NCBI RefSeq assembly: GCF_047495875.1
Contig: NC_092465.1
Location: forward strand, 1,604,501-1,668,500
Length of the DNA stretch: 64,000 nt
DNA from: Pithys albifrons albifrons
Lineage: Eukaryota; Chordata; Aves; Passeriformes; Thamnophilidae
Direction: 5' to 3'
Part shown: positions 32,125 through 43,258 of the stretch, one piece after another
Layout: the number at the start of each line of letters is the position of its first letter
How positions within the stretch are numbered: the stretch's first letter is position 1
Made by a program: the position numbers and the translations under genes
Notes under the pieces: model-generated
Told to the model about the DNA's origin: nothing
Database searches by the model: none
Seen by the model: only the letters and a program-made list of their open reading frames with translations

Positions 32125-33835
32125 AAGGACACAGAATCCTGGAATTACTAAGGCTGGCAAAGACCCACCAAGTCCAACCTTTGCCCAAACACCCCCTTGG
32201 CAATGAAACCACGTCCCCAAGTGCCACATCCACTCATTTTTGGTGGTGCTTCCACCTCTGCCCTGGCAATGAAACCACATCCCCAAGTGCCACATCCACT
32301 CATTTTTTTTTTGGTGGTGCTTCCACCCCTTCCCTGGCAATGACACCAAGTCCCCAAGTGCCACATCCCTCCCCACCTTGTTGAAGTGGTGCCCCCACCC
32401 CAGCCCTGGGAATGAAACCAAGTCCCCAAGTGCCACATCCCTCCCCTCTTTGTTGAAGGGGTGCCCCCACCCCAGCCCTGGCAATGAAATCACGTCCCCA
32501 AGTGCCACATCCACTCTTTTTTTTTTTTGGTGGTGCCTCCACCCCTTCCCTGGCAATGAAACCAAGTCCCCAAGTGCCACATCCTCATTATTGAAGTGGT
32601 GCCCCCACCCCAGCCCTGGCAATGAAACCAAGTCCCCAAGTGCCACATCCACTCATTTTTGGTGGTGATTCCACCCCAGCCCTGGCAATGAAACCAAGTC
32701 CCCAAGTGCCACATCCACTCATTATTGGTGGTGCCTCCACCCCTGCCCTGGCAATGAAACCACGTCCCCAAGTGCCACATCCACTAATTTTTTTTTTGGT
32801 GGTGCTTCCACCCCTTCCCTGGCAATGACACCAAGTCCCCAAGTGCCACATCCCTCCCCACCTTGTTGAAGTGGTGCCCCCACCCCAGCCCTGGGAATGA
32901 AACCAAGTCCCCAAGTGCCACATCCCTCCCCTCTTTGTTGAAGGGGTGCCCCCACCCCAGCCCTGGCAATGAAATCACGTCCCCAAGTGCCACATCCACT
33001 CTTTTTTTTTTTTGGTGGTGCCTCCACCCCTTCCCTGGCAATGAAACCAAGTCCCCAAGTGCCACATCCTCATTATTGAAGTGGTGCCCCCACCCCAGCC
33101 CTGGCAATGAAACCAAGTCCCCAAGTGCCACATCCCCTCATTTTTGGTGGTGCCTCCATCCCTTCCCTGGCAATGAAACCAAGTCCCCAAGTGCCACATC
33201 CACTCATTTCTGGTGGTGCCTCCACCCCAGCCCTGGGAATTAAACCTTGTCCCCAAGTGCCACATCCCCTCCTTGTTGAAGTGGTGATTCCACCCCTGCC
33301 CTGGGAATTAAACCACGTCCCCAAGTGCCACATCCACTCTTTTTTTTTTTTGGTGGTGCTTCCACCCCTTCCCTGGCAATGAAACCACGTCCCCAAGTGC
33401 CACATCCCCTCATTTTTGGTGGTGCCTCCATCCCTTCTCTGGCAATGAAACCAAGTCCCCAAGTGCCACATCCACTCATTTTTGGTGGTGATTCCACCCC
33501 TGCCCTGGGAATGAAACCAAGTCCCCAAGTGCCACATCCCTCCCCTCTTTGTTGAAGGTGTCCCCACCCCTTCCCTGGCAATGAAACCAAGTCCCCAAGT
33601 GCCACATCCACTCATTTCTGGTGGTGCCTCCATCCCTTCCCTGGCAATGAAACCACGTCCCCAAGTACCACATCCCCTCATTTTTGGTGGTGCCTCCACC
33701 CCAGCCCTGGCAATGCAACCACGGCCCCAAGTGCCACATCCTCATTATTGAAGTGGTGCCCCCACCCCTGCCCTGGACAGCCCCTCTCAATTCCTGACCA
33801 CCCTTTCAGGGATGAGCCATTCCCAAATATCCCAG
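32125..33835 (-). mobile_element. CR1 relic with internal minisatellite expansion
   Basis: It begins as reverse CR1 (ACAGAATCCTGGAATTACTA, AAGACCCACCAAGTCCAACC) and ends as CR1 (TTCCTGACCACCCTTTCAGG). Between, the CR1 words CCCCAAGTGCCACATCCACT are repeated about 23 times in 60-70-bp units with TTTTTTTTGGTGGTGC spacers. A block from about 32310 is repeated 485 bp later, giving a higher-order duplication. Confidence 0.85.
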
Positions 33836-33880
33836 AGCAGAGGATTTCCCAGCAGGCCAGCCCCAGGCTGTGCTACTCAC

Positions 33881-33964
33881 GTGACTGCACACTGGGCAAA
33901 GGACAGGTACTCCACCAGCACATCCAGGCCCTTGTTCTCCTCGTTGAGGAACTCCCTGACCCAC
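33881..33964 (-). CDS. FMNL2: FMNL2 exon, FH3 start (residues 81-109)
   Basis: One base, 27 codons, two bases: [20 protein letters not shown] then SFAQCAV. It is the first armadillo-type helix set of FH3. The split threonine codon is AC|C. Donor AC|GTGAGT. A CR1-derived array ends about 45 bp downstream of the donor in the transcript direction. Confidence 0.96.
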
Positions 33965-34369
33965 CTGGCCAAAAACAGCAGAGCCTGTCAGGGCTTTGGG
34001 AATCCCTGGAATTCTCAGCTCCACTGGGGGAGCAGCACCAATGAGCAAAACCCCCACTCAGGGAAAAAAAAAAAAAAAGGCTTTTTCAAAATGCCCTTCA
34101 ATATTTGGAGGCCTTGGAGGGGCTTTGCAAAGGTGCTGCCACCTCCCAGTGTCACCTCTTTGTGTCACCTCCTGGTGGCTCCAGGGCTGGGACAGCACAG
34201 CAGGACAAGGAGAGCCTGATCCAGGAAAGTCAAGGAGCTTCCAAAGCTCTCTCAGATGCCAGGGCAGGTTTGGAATGTCACCCACTCAGGGGCAAAGAGC
34301 CCCAGCACTGCCCTGGGCACCAACCAGGGCAGCCAATTCCCCAGGAGTGGGGCAGTGCCACTGGAATTC

Positions 34370-34550
34370 CTGGGGATCCTGGGGGGAATGGGGATCCAGG
34401 GGGGGGAATGGGGATCCTGGGGGGAATATGGGGATCCGGGGGGGGAATGGGGATCCAGGGGGGGAATGGGGATCCAGGAGGGGAATGGGGATCCTGGGGG
34501 GAAATGGGGATCCAGGGAGGGGGGAATGGGGATCCTGGGCCCAGTGTGGG
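34370..34550. repeat. About 19-bp minisatellite, 9 copies
   Basis: Units of GGGGGGAATGGGGATCCAGG or GGGGATCCTGGGGGGAAT. Confidence 0.9.
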
Positions 34551-34649
34551 AATGAATTCACCAACTGGAGTTCTCTGCTCTCCAGGTTTTAAATCCTTCC
34601 CTGGTCACCTGCTGTGGGGCGGGGCAGTGGGGCACAAAGGGTGGCACCA

Positions 34650-34885
34650 GGGAGGGCACACAGGGGGGGACCATGGAGGGGACACAGAGTGGCACCATGG
34701 AGTGGACACAGGGTGGCACCAGGGAGGGCACACAGGGAAGCACCATGGAGGGCACACAGGGGGGACCATGCAGGGGACACACGGGGTGGCACCATGGAGG
34801 GCACACAGGGGGGACCATGCAGGGGACACACGGGGTGGCACCATGGAGGACACACGGGGGGAGCATGGAGGGGACACAGGAGGAG
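34650..34885. repeat. About 20-bp minisatellite
   Basis: Units of GGTGGCACCATGGAGGGCAC, ACAGGGGGGACCATG and variants; a 57-bp block is repeated near 34760 and 34810. Confidence 0.85.
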
Positions 34886-34973
34886 TTTCTGCTTTGGGGA
34901 GTGAAATGTTGGTGATTTTCCTGCCAGAGAAGCTCCAGGAGCTGCACCAGGTCCCAGCCATTACCCAGGCCAT

Positions 34974-35039
34974 AAATATTTATATTTATATTTATATTTA
35001 TATTTATATTTATATTTATATTTATATTTATATTTATAC
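34974..35039. repeat. Hexanucleotide microsatellite (TATATT)
   Basis: Ten or more perfect copies of the six-base unit TATATT (phase ATATTT). Confidence 0.97.
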
Positions 35040-35328
35040 TGAGCTCTGGTTTTATCCCAGGCACAACCCCGTGCTCTGACTGGCTCAGGAGGAGCAGAAG
35101 TGGCTCCAGTCCCTCCTCAGCTTCAGAGCTGTGGCTGAGCCTCTCAGGGAAGGATTAAAGCTCAGCTCCTCCCCAGAGATGCCCAACTCTGCTTTAACCA
35201 AGCCCAGCAGGCTTTAATAACCATCAATCAACTGCTCTCACTGCTTGACATGCAAAGAGATGTTTCCTCAAAGGCATCAGGAGATGGGCAAAAATAAATC
35301 TGAGAGCAGAGGCAGCAAAATCTCTCAC

Positions 35329-35405
35329 CCAATGTGGTTGGTCCTCAAAGAAATTTCCAGTTCTCGGAGCACTTGAGTCGACTCTTGGACTCGTCTTCTG
35401 AATTT
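35329..35405 (-). CDS. FMNL2: FMNL2 exon, GBD (residues 56-81)
   Basis: 25 codons plus two bases: [20 protein letters not shown] then RTNHI. This is the basic, helical part of the GBD. The glycine codon is split GG|G with the next exon. Acceptor GTTACAG|AAA, donor GG|GTGAGA. Confidence 0.96.
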
Positions 35406-35879
35406 CTGTAACAGAGGGAGCAGCAAAAAGAACAATCAGAGTCATGGGATGGTAATTAAAGAATATCAACCTCTCAGACTGAGCAAAGCAAACATGGAGG
35501 TAAACTGAGAACTCCTCAAAATCCCCAGGAATGCACCAACAGTCCAGCAGGGAACAAAAACACGTGTGGAGGAATCACTTCTGCTCCCAGAACATCCTGC
35601 AGCTCCCAGGACTGAGAAAACGAAAAGCCTGGAGATAAAGAAACATTTCTTTATAAAACAACCTTTGGTTTAGCAGCAAACTCTCTGCTGAGGTCTAGAG
35701 AAGGTCCCTCCTGCCTCTGCAGAACCAGGTACAGAGAGGGCCAAGGAGGTCCCACCTGGAGGAACATGGTCCTCTTCTCTGCTGTCCATGCTGAGGTGCC
35801 CCAACAGCTGGAGAAACCACCCTGGAGCTGCTGTGATGGCCAAGTCCCATTTCTGAGCAAGGCAAATGAGAGCCCAAGG
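35406..35879. other. Intron, no gene seen
   Basis: Single-copy sequence between the GBD exon acceptor and a CR1. Nothing recognised. Confidence 0.4.
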
Positions 35880-36118
35880 GGATGAAGGGCAGGGCTGGGT
35901 GGGATGTTGGGAAGGAATTGGTGTCTGGGAGGGTGGGCAGGCCCTGGCACAGGTTGGGCAGAGAAGCTGTGGCTGCCCCTGGATCCATCCCTGGGAGTGT
36001 CCAAGGCCAGGCTGGAGCCACCTGGGACAGTGGGAGGTGTCCCTGCCCATGGCAGGGGTGGCACTGGGTGGGCTTTGAGGTCCCTCCAACCCAAACCAGT
36101 CTGGGATTGTATGAAATC
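35880..36118 (+). mobile_element. CR1 LINE 3' fragment
   Basis: GGGTGGGATGTTGGGAAGGA, GGGAGGGTGGGCAGGCCCTG, GGCACTGGGTGGGCTTTGAG, CCCTCCAACCCAAACCAGTC. Confidence 0.9.
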
Positions 36119-36279
36119 AATCCATGGGTTTACCCCTGTAAAATCTGAGTCCCACGGGCATTCCCTGCCCTATTTTGGTTCTAAATTACAGCCTGACCAT
36201 GGGAATCATTATCCATGAGCAGGTCAAGGAGCTCTGAGTGATGCCTCAAACATGGATCAGAATCAGTCCCTCTGGAGAA

Positions 36280-36535
36280 GGACTTGGGACAAGGGATGGA
36301 GGGACAGGACACAGGGAATGGCTTCCCACTGCCAGGTGGGATATTGGGAAGGAATTGGTGGGTGGGAGGGTGGGCAGGCCCTGGCACAGGTTGGGCAGAG
36401 AAGCTGTGGCTGTCTCTGGATCCCTGGGAGTGTCCCAGGCCAGGTTGGAGCACCCTGGGCTGGTGGGAGGTGTCCCTGCCCATGGCAGGGGTGGCACTGG
36501 GTGGGCTTTAATGTCCCTCCCCACCCAGAGCCCCC
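36280..36535 (+). mobile_element. CR1 LINE 3' fragment
   Basis: GACAAGGGATGGAGGGACAG, GGAATGGCTTCCCACTGCCA, GTTGGGCAGAGAAGCTGTGG, GGGCTTTAATGTCCCTCCCC. Second CR1 in the same orientation within 200 bp. Confidence 0.9.
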
Positions 36536-37075
36536 CAGGATCCCGTGCCCAGCCCATCAGAGCTGGGCTCAGCAATGCCAGAGCCACCCCCAAAGTCACC
36601 CTGGCACAGAACCCACACTCTGGCACACACCAAAGGCCCAGGCAATGTCTGACCTTTCCCAAGGGATTTCCAGACTACTCTGGATAAAATAACGTGCCAG
36701 GGATGGAGGAGGCTGTGCCAGGTGAACTGTGCCAGCTGCACCAAACCTCTGCCACCCAAATTCCCCCCAGGAAAGGGCTCCAAAGTTCAGCACCCCCTTC
36801 CAAGGGGGAGCAGAGTGCCCCCAGCCAGTGGCTGCAGTCTGTGCCCATGGGCAAGCCTGGCCCAGAGCCCAGCTCAGGGGGCACCTGGCAGGGTGGGCAC
36901 AAGTCATGGATCACATGGGAGCATCCCAACATCTGCTCTCCCCTCCCTGAGCTGCAGGAGCTGCAGCAGATTCCCAGGTTGTCTCTGCAAAGAGCCTTTC
37001 CAGGGAATTCCCAGCCAGGCAGGAAAGTCGTGGCTGAGCAGGGAGGGCCTGAGGAGGGCCCAGGTTGTTCCTCAC

Positions 37076-37156
37076 CTTCCTGGTCACTGCTGGGTCCAGG
37101 TAGCCCTTTAGTTTCTGGATGTACGTGTGGGGAGGATTCTTCACTTGGAATCTTTC
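37076..37156 (-). CDS. FMNL2: FMNL2 exon, GBD (residues 29-55)
   Basis: 27 codons, phase 0 to 0: [20 protein letters not shown] then DPAVTRK. This is the conserved GTPase-binding segment of FMNL proteins. Acceptor TTTGCAG|GAA, donor AAG|GTGAGG. It follows a 6.1-kb intron, the largest complete one in the window. Confidence 0.96.
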
Positions 37157-37159
37157 CTG

Positions 37160-37917
37160 CAAAGGGGACAAGGACAAAGATGAGCCATTTCAGCCCCTCT
37201 GCTGTTCACTCACCCTGTGCCAAACCTGGTGCACACACACTGGAACAGCAGGAAATCAGAACAGTTTGGTGTGTCCATTGTAATCCTGAGGATATGATTT
37301 ATGCACATAAGATATGGATGCAAATAAAATCTATTTACATGGATCTTGATATCCTGCAATTTGATATTTATATCAGATGCATAAAAATACATGTTGCATA
37401 TTCAGGGCTAATCCTGCCCTTCAGTTGCAGGTACAAACACACAGGGAGTGATGGGGTTGCTGCTCAGCAGGAGGGGAGGGAGAAGGGTGAGGAAAGGGCC
37501 AGGTGGGAGTGAAACCATCACCACAAAAGCCCAGACACCCCTTTTACCACGTGGAAAAAGCCCAAAACCACTTTGCATGGTCATGGGAAGAGTCTCCTCA
37601 TTCCTTGGGGGGATCACAGGAAGATGAACCCAAGGGATGTGTATTAGGAAGAACAAGGAATATTCCAGCTCCAGGATATTAAATGGGATGGTCTGGAAGG
37701 ACCCAGCAGGTCCCAGCCCAGGGAAGGGATGGGCACCAAACCCACAGGGGCACAGCAAAGCCTGTCCATGCCACGATGCTCAGCCCACCCCACCCCCAGC
37801 ATCCCACCCATCCCACCCACCATGGCACTGGGAGGGTCTCCTGCCACTCCTGTGCCACAGGAGGGCTGAGCTCAGGGACCTCCAGAGTGCTGGGAATCCC
37901 AGAACTGCAGAACCCCA
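37160..37917. other. Intron, single copy
   Basis: It includes an AT-rich part at 37270-37410 (GCATAAAAATACATGTTGCA). No exon recognised. Confidence 0.4.
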
Positions 37918-38065
37918 GCCTGGGTTGGGCTGGGAGGGACCTCAAAGCCCACCCAGTGCCACCCCTGCCATGGGCAGGGACACCTCCCACTGTCCCAGGT
38001 GGCTCCAAGCTGGCCTGGGACACTCCCAGGGATCCAGGGGCAGCCCCAGCTTCTCCTCTCCAGGC
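37918..38065 (-). mobile_element. CR1 LINE 3' fragment
   Basis: GCCTGGGTTGGGCTGGGAGG, CAAAGCCCACCCAGTGCCAC, CCATGGGCAGGGACACCTCC, GGGATCCAGGGGCAGCCCCA. Confidence 0.9.
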
Positions 38066-38084
38066 TCAGCAATCCCAAATCTCC

Positions 38085-38300
38085 CAGCAGAGCTGCTCCC
38101 TCCTCTGCCCATCCTGGGGCCTCCTGGGGCCTCTCCAGCAGCTCCAGGTCCTCCCAGCAGAGCTGCTCCATCCCTGTGCCCATCCTGGGGCCTCCTCTGG
38201 CCTCTCCAGCAGCTCCAGGTCCTCCCAGCAGAGCTGCTCCATCCCTGTGCCCATCCTGAGGCCTCCTGGGGCCTCTCCAGCAGCTCCAGGTCCTCCCTGT
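38085..38300. repeat. About 72-bp minisatellite, 3 copies
   Basis: Units with CCCAGCAGAGCTGCTCCATC, CCTGTGCCCATCCTGGGGCC and CTCTCCAGCAGCTCCAGGTC. Confidence 0.9.
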
Positions 38301-38514
38301 GCTGCCCCAGGGCTGGAGCAGCTCTGCAGGGAGGGTCTCACCAGGAAGGGAACCAGCAAATGCCACCAGGGCACCATCCACTTCCCAGGGAAACGATGGA
38401 TCTGATGCCCAGCCCTGCCCACTGGAATTCCCAGGAATGAGTGGGATCAATGCCAGGACAGGCAGGAAGGCAGGAGAGCTTTGCCCATGGGAAACAGCTC
38501 ATGGCCCTCACCTG

Positions 38515-38935
38515 CCCTGCTGCTTTCCTGGCACCCAGAGCAGCATTGCAGCCCCTGCCCACCCAGAGCCACCCACCTGCTGCCAGCCCAGCCCATGAAA
38601 CTCCTGCCCTGCTGCTTTCCTGGCACCCAGAGCAGCATTGCAGCTCCTGCCCTGCTGCTTTCCTGGCACACAGAGCAGCATTGCAGCCCCCTGCCCACCC
38701 AGTGCCACCCACCTGCTCCCAGCCCAGCCCAGGCCATGAAACCCCTGCCCTGCTGCTTTCCTGGCACACAGAGCAGCATTGCAGCCCCTGCCCACCCAGA
38801 GCCACCCACCTGCTGCCAGCCCAGGCCATGAAACCCCTGCCCTCCTGCCACACACAGAGCAGCATTGCAGCCCCCTGCCCACCCAGTGCCACCCACCTGC
38901 TCCCAGCCCAGCCCAGCCCATGAAACCCCTGCCTT
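38515..38935. repeat. About 90-bp minisatellite, 5 copies
   Basis: Units with TGCTGCTTTCCTGGCACCCA, GAGCAGCATTGCAGCCCCTG, CCCACCCAGAGCCACCCACC and AGCCCATGAAACCCCTGCCC. Confidence 0.9.
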
Positions 38936-39463
38936 CCTTTGAGACCCCCCCAAACTCCACCATCCAGAGGGACCCCCACCCTGCAATCCACCCCCAGCCC
39001 CACAGGGACTGGATGCCACAGTTGGGTGGCAAACCCAAGGCCTGCAGAGCCTGCAACCCCCTGGGTTTTCCCTCTTTCCAGGTGGCATTGCCAGCTGGAA
39101 GGGCATCCCACCCACCACAGGCTGTTCCAGGAGGAAGGAGCTCTGGCCAGACCTGCTGAGAGCATTTCCAAAAGCCCTCAGACTGTTTGGATCTTGGAAG
39201 GGTTTCCAGCTGTCCTGCCCCTCTCCCAGGAGGGAAGATCTCATAGCCATTTCCTCCTGCAATTCCACGTTTTCCAAGCGCTCTCTGACCCCTCCCTCCA
39301 TCAGGCAGGAGGCAACTTGGACTGCACCAGCCCAAAGTGATTCCAGACCCACCAGAGCTGCTGCTGCCCAGTCACCACAACTGGCTGAGCACCACCAGCC
39401 CTTCCTGTTATTATCCTGCTGCAAAGAAAGCAACTCCTCGTGGTCAGCAGGAAGGAATGAGCT

Positions 39464-40122
39464 CCCAGCTCAGCCCTGATTGCTCTGCAGGACACGGAGC
39501 AGACACTTGGTCTGGGCTCCTTCCCAGCTGGTTCCTTCTCCAGGCACCTTCACACCTCCGGGCCAAGCACAGCTCTGGAACTGGCACTGCCTTTTTTTAG
39601 CTAAAAACAGGCCAGAAAATGCAAAGTTCTTCCCTGTCAGCCCTTCCCTGGGCAAAGGGACCCCCAGAGGGTCTGGCTTGCTCCATCCTCCCTCAGCACT
39701 GTGCCCAGGGGTTCCTCTTGGATCCTGGAGCCACTCTCACCTCAGGTGGCACTGCCAGGGCTGGGCTGCTGCTCCCACTGGGGTGTTCCCCCTGCCCTGG
39801 GGTCCCACATTCCCTCCTTTCCCCCCCACCTTGGGGTGACTGCCTGGCATGGGTGTTTTCCCAAGCAGGGGGGCAGGTGTGGGGTGTGGGCACTGCCAAA
39901 TGCCAGCCAGGCTGTGCCAAGCCCTTGGGAAGGGCAGCACTGGGATAAGAAAGGATTTTCCTTTCTGCTCAGAATCCTGGAATATCCTGAGCTGGAAGGG
40001 ACCCCCAGGGAACCCCCAGGGAGTGCCTGGTAACATCCTGGAGCTGCTGCAGAGAAGGATAAGGGAGTGTGAGTGGGATAAGGATGTCCCACTGCTGGGA
40101 AGGACCTGGATTTCTGTGCCAG
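39464..40122 (+). repeat. Inverted duplication, arm A (659 bp)
   Basis: Paired with 50970-51628 in opposite orientation. Position sums are constant (91092) across the whole arm, so no indels. The one difference I noticed is at 39560. No gene content is recognisable. Confidence 0.95.
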
Positions 40123-40137
40123 GGGCAGACAGACCCT

Positions 40138-40365
40138 TTTCTGGAATCCCAGAATGGTCTGGGTCAAAAGGACCTTAAATCCCATTTCTTTCCAGCCCCT
40201 GCCATGGGCAGGGACACCTCCCACCAGCCCAGGTGGCTCCAGCCTGGCCTTGGACACTCCCAGGGATCCAGGGGCAGCCACAGCTTCTCTGCCCAACCTG
40301 TGCCAGGGCCTGCCCACCCTCCCAGCCACCAATTCCTTCCCAATATCCACCCTAAGCTTCCCCCT
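40138..40365 (-). mobile_element. CR1 LINE 3' fragment
   Basis: TGGAATCCCAGAATGGTCTG, CCATGGGCAGGGACACCTCC, CCACAGCTTCTCTGCCCAAC, CCACCAATTCCTTCCCAATA. It begins 16 bp from the end of inverted-duplication arm A. Confidence 0.9.
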
Positions 40366-41415
40366 GTCAGTCTGACAGGGCTCTGCTGGGCCAGGGTCAG
40401 CCTTCCAGCCCCTCAGGACACTGACAGTGGGCAGAAATAAAGTTATTTAGCAGCATTTCCCACCCCCAGTCCCTTTCCAAACCCCCTCACTCTGGCACAC
40501 AGACAAAAACCCACGTTGTAAATGAGAATCTGGCCCAGGTTCAACTGGCAAAGAGCTGTGGAGGCATCTGGACTTTGGAGACCACCCCCACCCCTCCCCA
40601 TGTCCCCCTCCCCAGCTCTCCACGAGCCCCAGAGGTCCTGCAGCACTGGAACAACCCCATCCTTTGCTCCCAAACCCACACAGGGACAAGTGCCCTCACT
40701 GTGCCACTGGGCATCCAGGTCCAAATATTATTCTTTGCATCTCCAAGTGGTGGAGCACCAAGACAGAGGTCCCAGAACACCCCCAGAATGGGCTGGGCTG
40801 GCAGAGCCCTCAAGGATCACCCAGTTCTGCTGACTGGGGGTCCAGCCCAGCCAGGCTCCCCCTCCCTTTCTGGGGGCTCTCCCAGCTGGGTTTGCTCTGA
40901 GCCTCCAGAGGAGCTACTTTGCTTTCCAGGATTTATTTCCCTTCCCAACTCCTGAGCTGTTGAGGTGACAGGAGCTTTTCCCAGCTGCCAGTTTGAGAGT
41001 TGGAGTCTTCAGAATGAAATGTTTGAGAGCCTCCCAAGCACATTTCACAGTCTGGGCTGCAGATACTCCGAGTTCAGTCTGTTCTCCTCCAACCTGGCTG
41101 CAATCAGGTATTTATGGAATAATCTCCACAGCAACTCCATGTCAGGAGCTGCTGTTGTTGCTGGGAGTGCAACCCTTGGGGCTGGAGGGTTTTCCAGCCA
41201 CTCTCCATGAGGAGCAGCCACCAGGAATGCTCCTCCCCAAGGAGTCATCCAGAACCTCTTGTGGGGAACATCTCCTGCTCTTGGAAACCTTTGTCCAGCC
41301 CCTCCAAGGGTTTCTTTTGCTGCTTTGGAAAGCCATGAGAGGGACTGGCCTTTCAAACTGCCCTTTCCTGGCTGGGATGCCTGGCTGGGATTACCCAGCT
41401 CTGCTTTATGTCAGA
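40366..41415. other. Intron, no gene seen
   Basis: Apparently single copy. No splice-flanked conserved frame. Confidence 0.4.
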
Positions 41416-41801
41416 GGCTGATAAAGAAGCTGCCAGAACCAGGACTTGGTGCTGTGCCCAGGGGGCAGCCCGAGGTTCCCCCAGCCTCTGGATCCCCCTC
41501 AGTGCCAGGATACAACTGTCCTGTTCCCACCTAATGGACAGGGAGCTCAACAGGAGCCAAGAGTGTGCCCAGGTGGCCAAGAAGGCAAATGGGATCCTGG
41601 CCTGTATCCAAACTAGCGTGGCCAGCAGGCCCAGGGCAGTGACCCTTCCCCTGGACTCTGCCTTGGGGAGGCCACACCTTGAGTGTTGTGTTCAGTTCTG
41701 GGCCTCTCAGTTGAGGAAAGAGCTTGAGGGGCTGGAGAAGGGACTGGATGTGGCTCTGAGTGTCCTCTTAAACACCTCCAGGGGCAGAGAATCCACCATG
41801 T

Positions 41802-41880
41802 CTTGATCCAACCCTACTGTGATCACCAGCCCAGGGCACTGAGTGCCCTGGGCTGGTGATCACAGTAGGGTTGGATCAAG
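41802..41880. repeat. Perfect palindrome, 39-bp arms, 1-base centre
   Basis: Arm 41802-41840 (starting CTTGATCCAACCCTACTGTG) is the exact reverse complement of 41842-41880. The single centre base is 41841. The next flanking pair does not match. Confidence 0.98.
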
Positions 41881-42403
41881 GGTTGATGATCTCAGAGGTC
41901 TCTCCCAACCCAACTGAGAAGAGCAACGAGGCTGGAGAAGGGACTGGAGCACAAGTGCTGTGGGGAGAGGCTGAGGGAGCTGGGGGTGTTCAGCCTGGAG
42001 AAGAGGAGGCTCAGAGGTGACCTCAGCACTGTCTGGAACTGCCTGAAGGGAAGTTCTGGCCAGGTGGGGGTTGGTCTCTTCTCCCAGGCACTCAGCAATA
42101 GGACAAGGGGGCACGAAGGGCTCAAGCTCTGCCAGGGGAAATTGAAGTTGGAGATGAGAAAGAAATTCTTTGCAGAGAGAGTGCTCAGGGATTGGAATGG
42201 GCTGCCCAGAGAGGGGGTGGATTCCCCATCCCTGGAGGTTTTTCAGCTGAGCTTGGCCATGGCACTGAGTGCCATGATCTGGTAAAGGGACTGGAGTTGG
42301 CCCAAGGGTTGGACTTGATGATCTCAGAGGGCTTTTCCAACCCAATCCATTCCATCATTCTGTGATTCTATGGATGTGGCACTGAGTGAGAATCCACCTT
42401 GTC

Positions 42404-42471
42404 TTGATCCAACCCCACTGTGATCACCAGCCCAGGGCACTGGGCTGGTGATCACAGTGGGGTTGGACCAA
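42404..42471. repeat. Near-perfect palindrome, 32-bp arms, 4-base centre
   Basis: Arm 42404-42435 pairs with 42440-42471 with one mismatch. Centre GGCA. It has the same words as the first palindrome (GTGATCACCAGCCCAG). Confidence 0.97.
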
Positions 42472-42964
42472 GGGTTGGACTTGATGATCTCAGAGGGCTT
42501 TTCCAACCCAATTGATTCTATGATTCTATTCTATGACAAGCTGAGTGGGAGCCCCCAGGGGTGGGAATGCAGGGCAGGGCTGGCTGGGGGCTCAATGTCC
42601 CTCTTGCCATGGGTGCTGTGGAGTTGGGGGCACTCCTGGCACCACCCCCATGACTGTGGCACTGCCCAGCAACCCACGTGCCCCAGAGACCACAGATGGA
42701 GTTCAGGCTCCCTGCCTTCCCCTGCCTGCTCCTCCTCCTCCTCCTCCCAGCCCTGGCACCTCCCAGCCCTCCCTGCCCAAAGGTGCCCTCACCAGCTGCG
42801 TTCTCATGGCAGGGTTTGCCCCTCCTTGAATGAGATCAGGGGGTTTCACCATACACAGGGACAGTTTAAACCTGGTTGGAGTGCCCAAACCCGGGGCACA
42901 AAGCCCAAGAAAGGAGTGTTTAAACTCCCCAGCCCTGTGCCCTGCAAGGTGCCCCCTGAGCCCA

Positions 42965-43255
42965 GGGATGCTGCTGAGGAAGCAGCTCCCAGGATGCCCC
43001 AAAACACCCTCAGGACACTCCAGGATGCCCCCAGGGTGCCCCAGGATGTCCCCAGGATGCCCCAGGACGTCCCAGGATGCCCTCAGGACGCCCCCAGGAT
43101 GCCTCAGGACACCCTCAGGACACTCCCAGGATGCCCCCAGGACAGTCCCCAGGATGCCCCAGGATGCCCCCAGGATGCCCCCAGGACAGTCCCCAGGATG
43201 CCCCAGGATGCCCCCAGGATGCCCCCAGGATGCCCCAGGATGCCCCCAGGGCCCT
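42965..43255. repeat. About 12-bp GGATGCCCC minisatellite
   Basis: Units of CCCAGGATGCCC and CCAGGACAGTCCC, ending a few bases from the exon donor at 43258. Confidence 0.9.
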
Positions 43256-43258
43256 TAC

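Larger units (their letters stand above)
41420..42545 (+). mobile_element. CR1 LINE cluster, longest CR1 stretch in the window
   Basis: It holds more of the CR1 3' region than other copies: GTTCAGTTCTGGGCCTCTCA, GCAACGAGGCTGGAGAAGGG, CTGGAGAAGAGGAGGCTCAG, GTTGGTCTCTTCTCCCAGGC, then the tail CAGAGGGCTTTTCCAACCCA with repeated ATTCTATGATTCTAT. Part of the order is rearranged and two palindromes interrupt it. No intact reverse-transcriptase frame. Confidence 0.9.

Noticed and set aside
34974..35039. TATA-box promoter
   Set aside because: A simple hexanucleotide repeat in an intron, with no associated start or first exon.
41420..42545. Intact CR1 reverse transcriptase
   Set aside because: Only 3' CR1 sequence is present, rearranged, with no long conserved frame.
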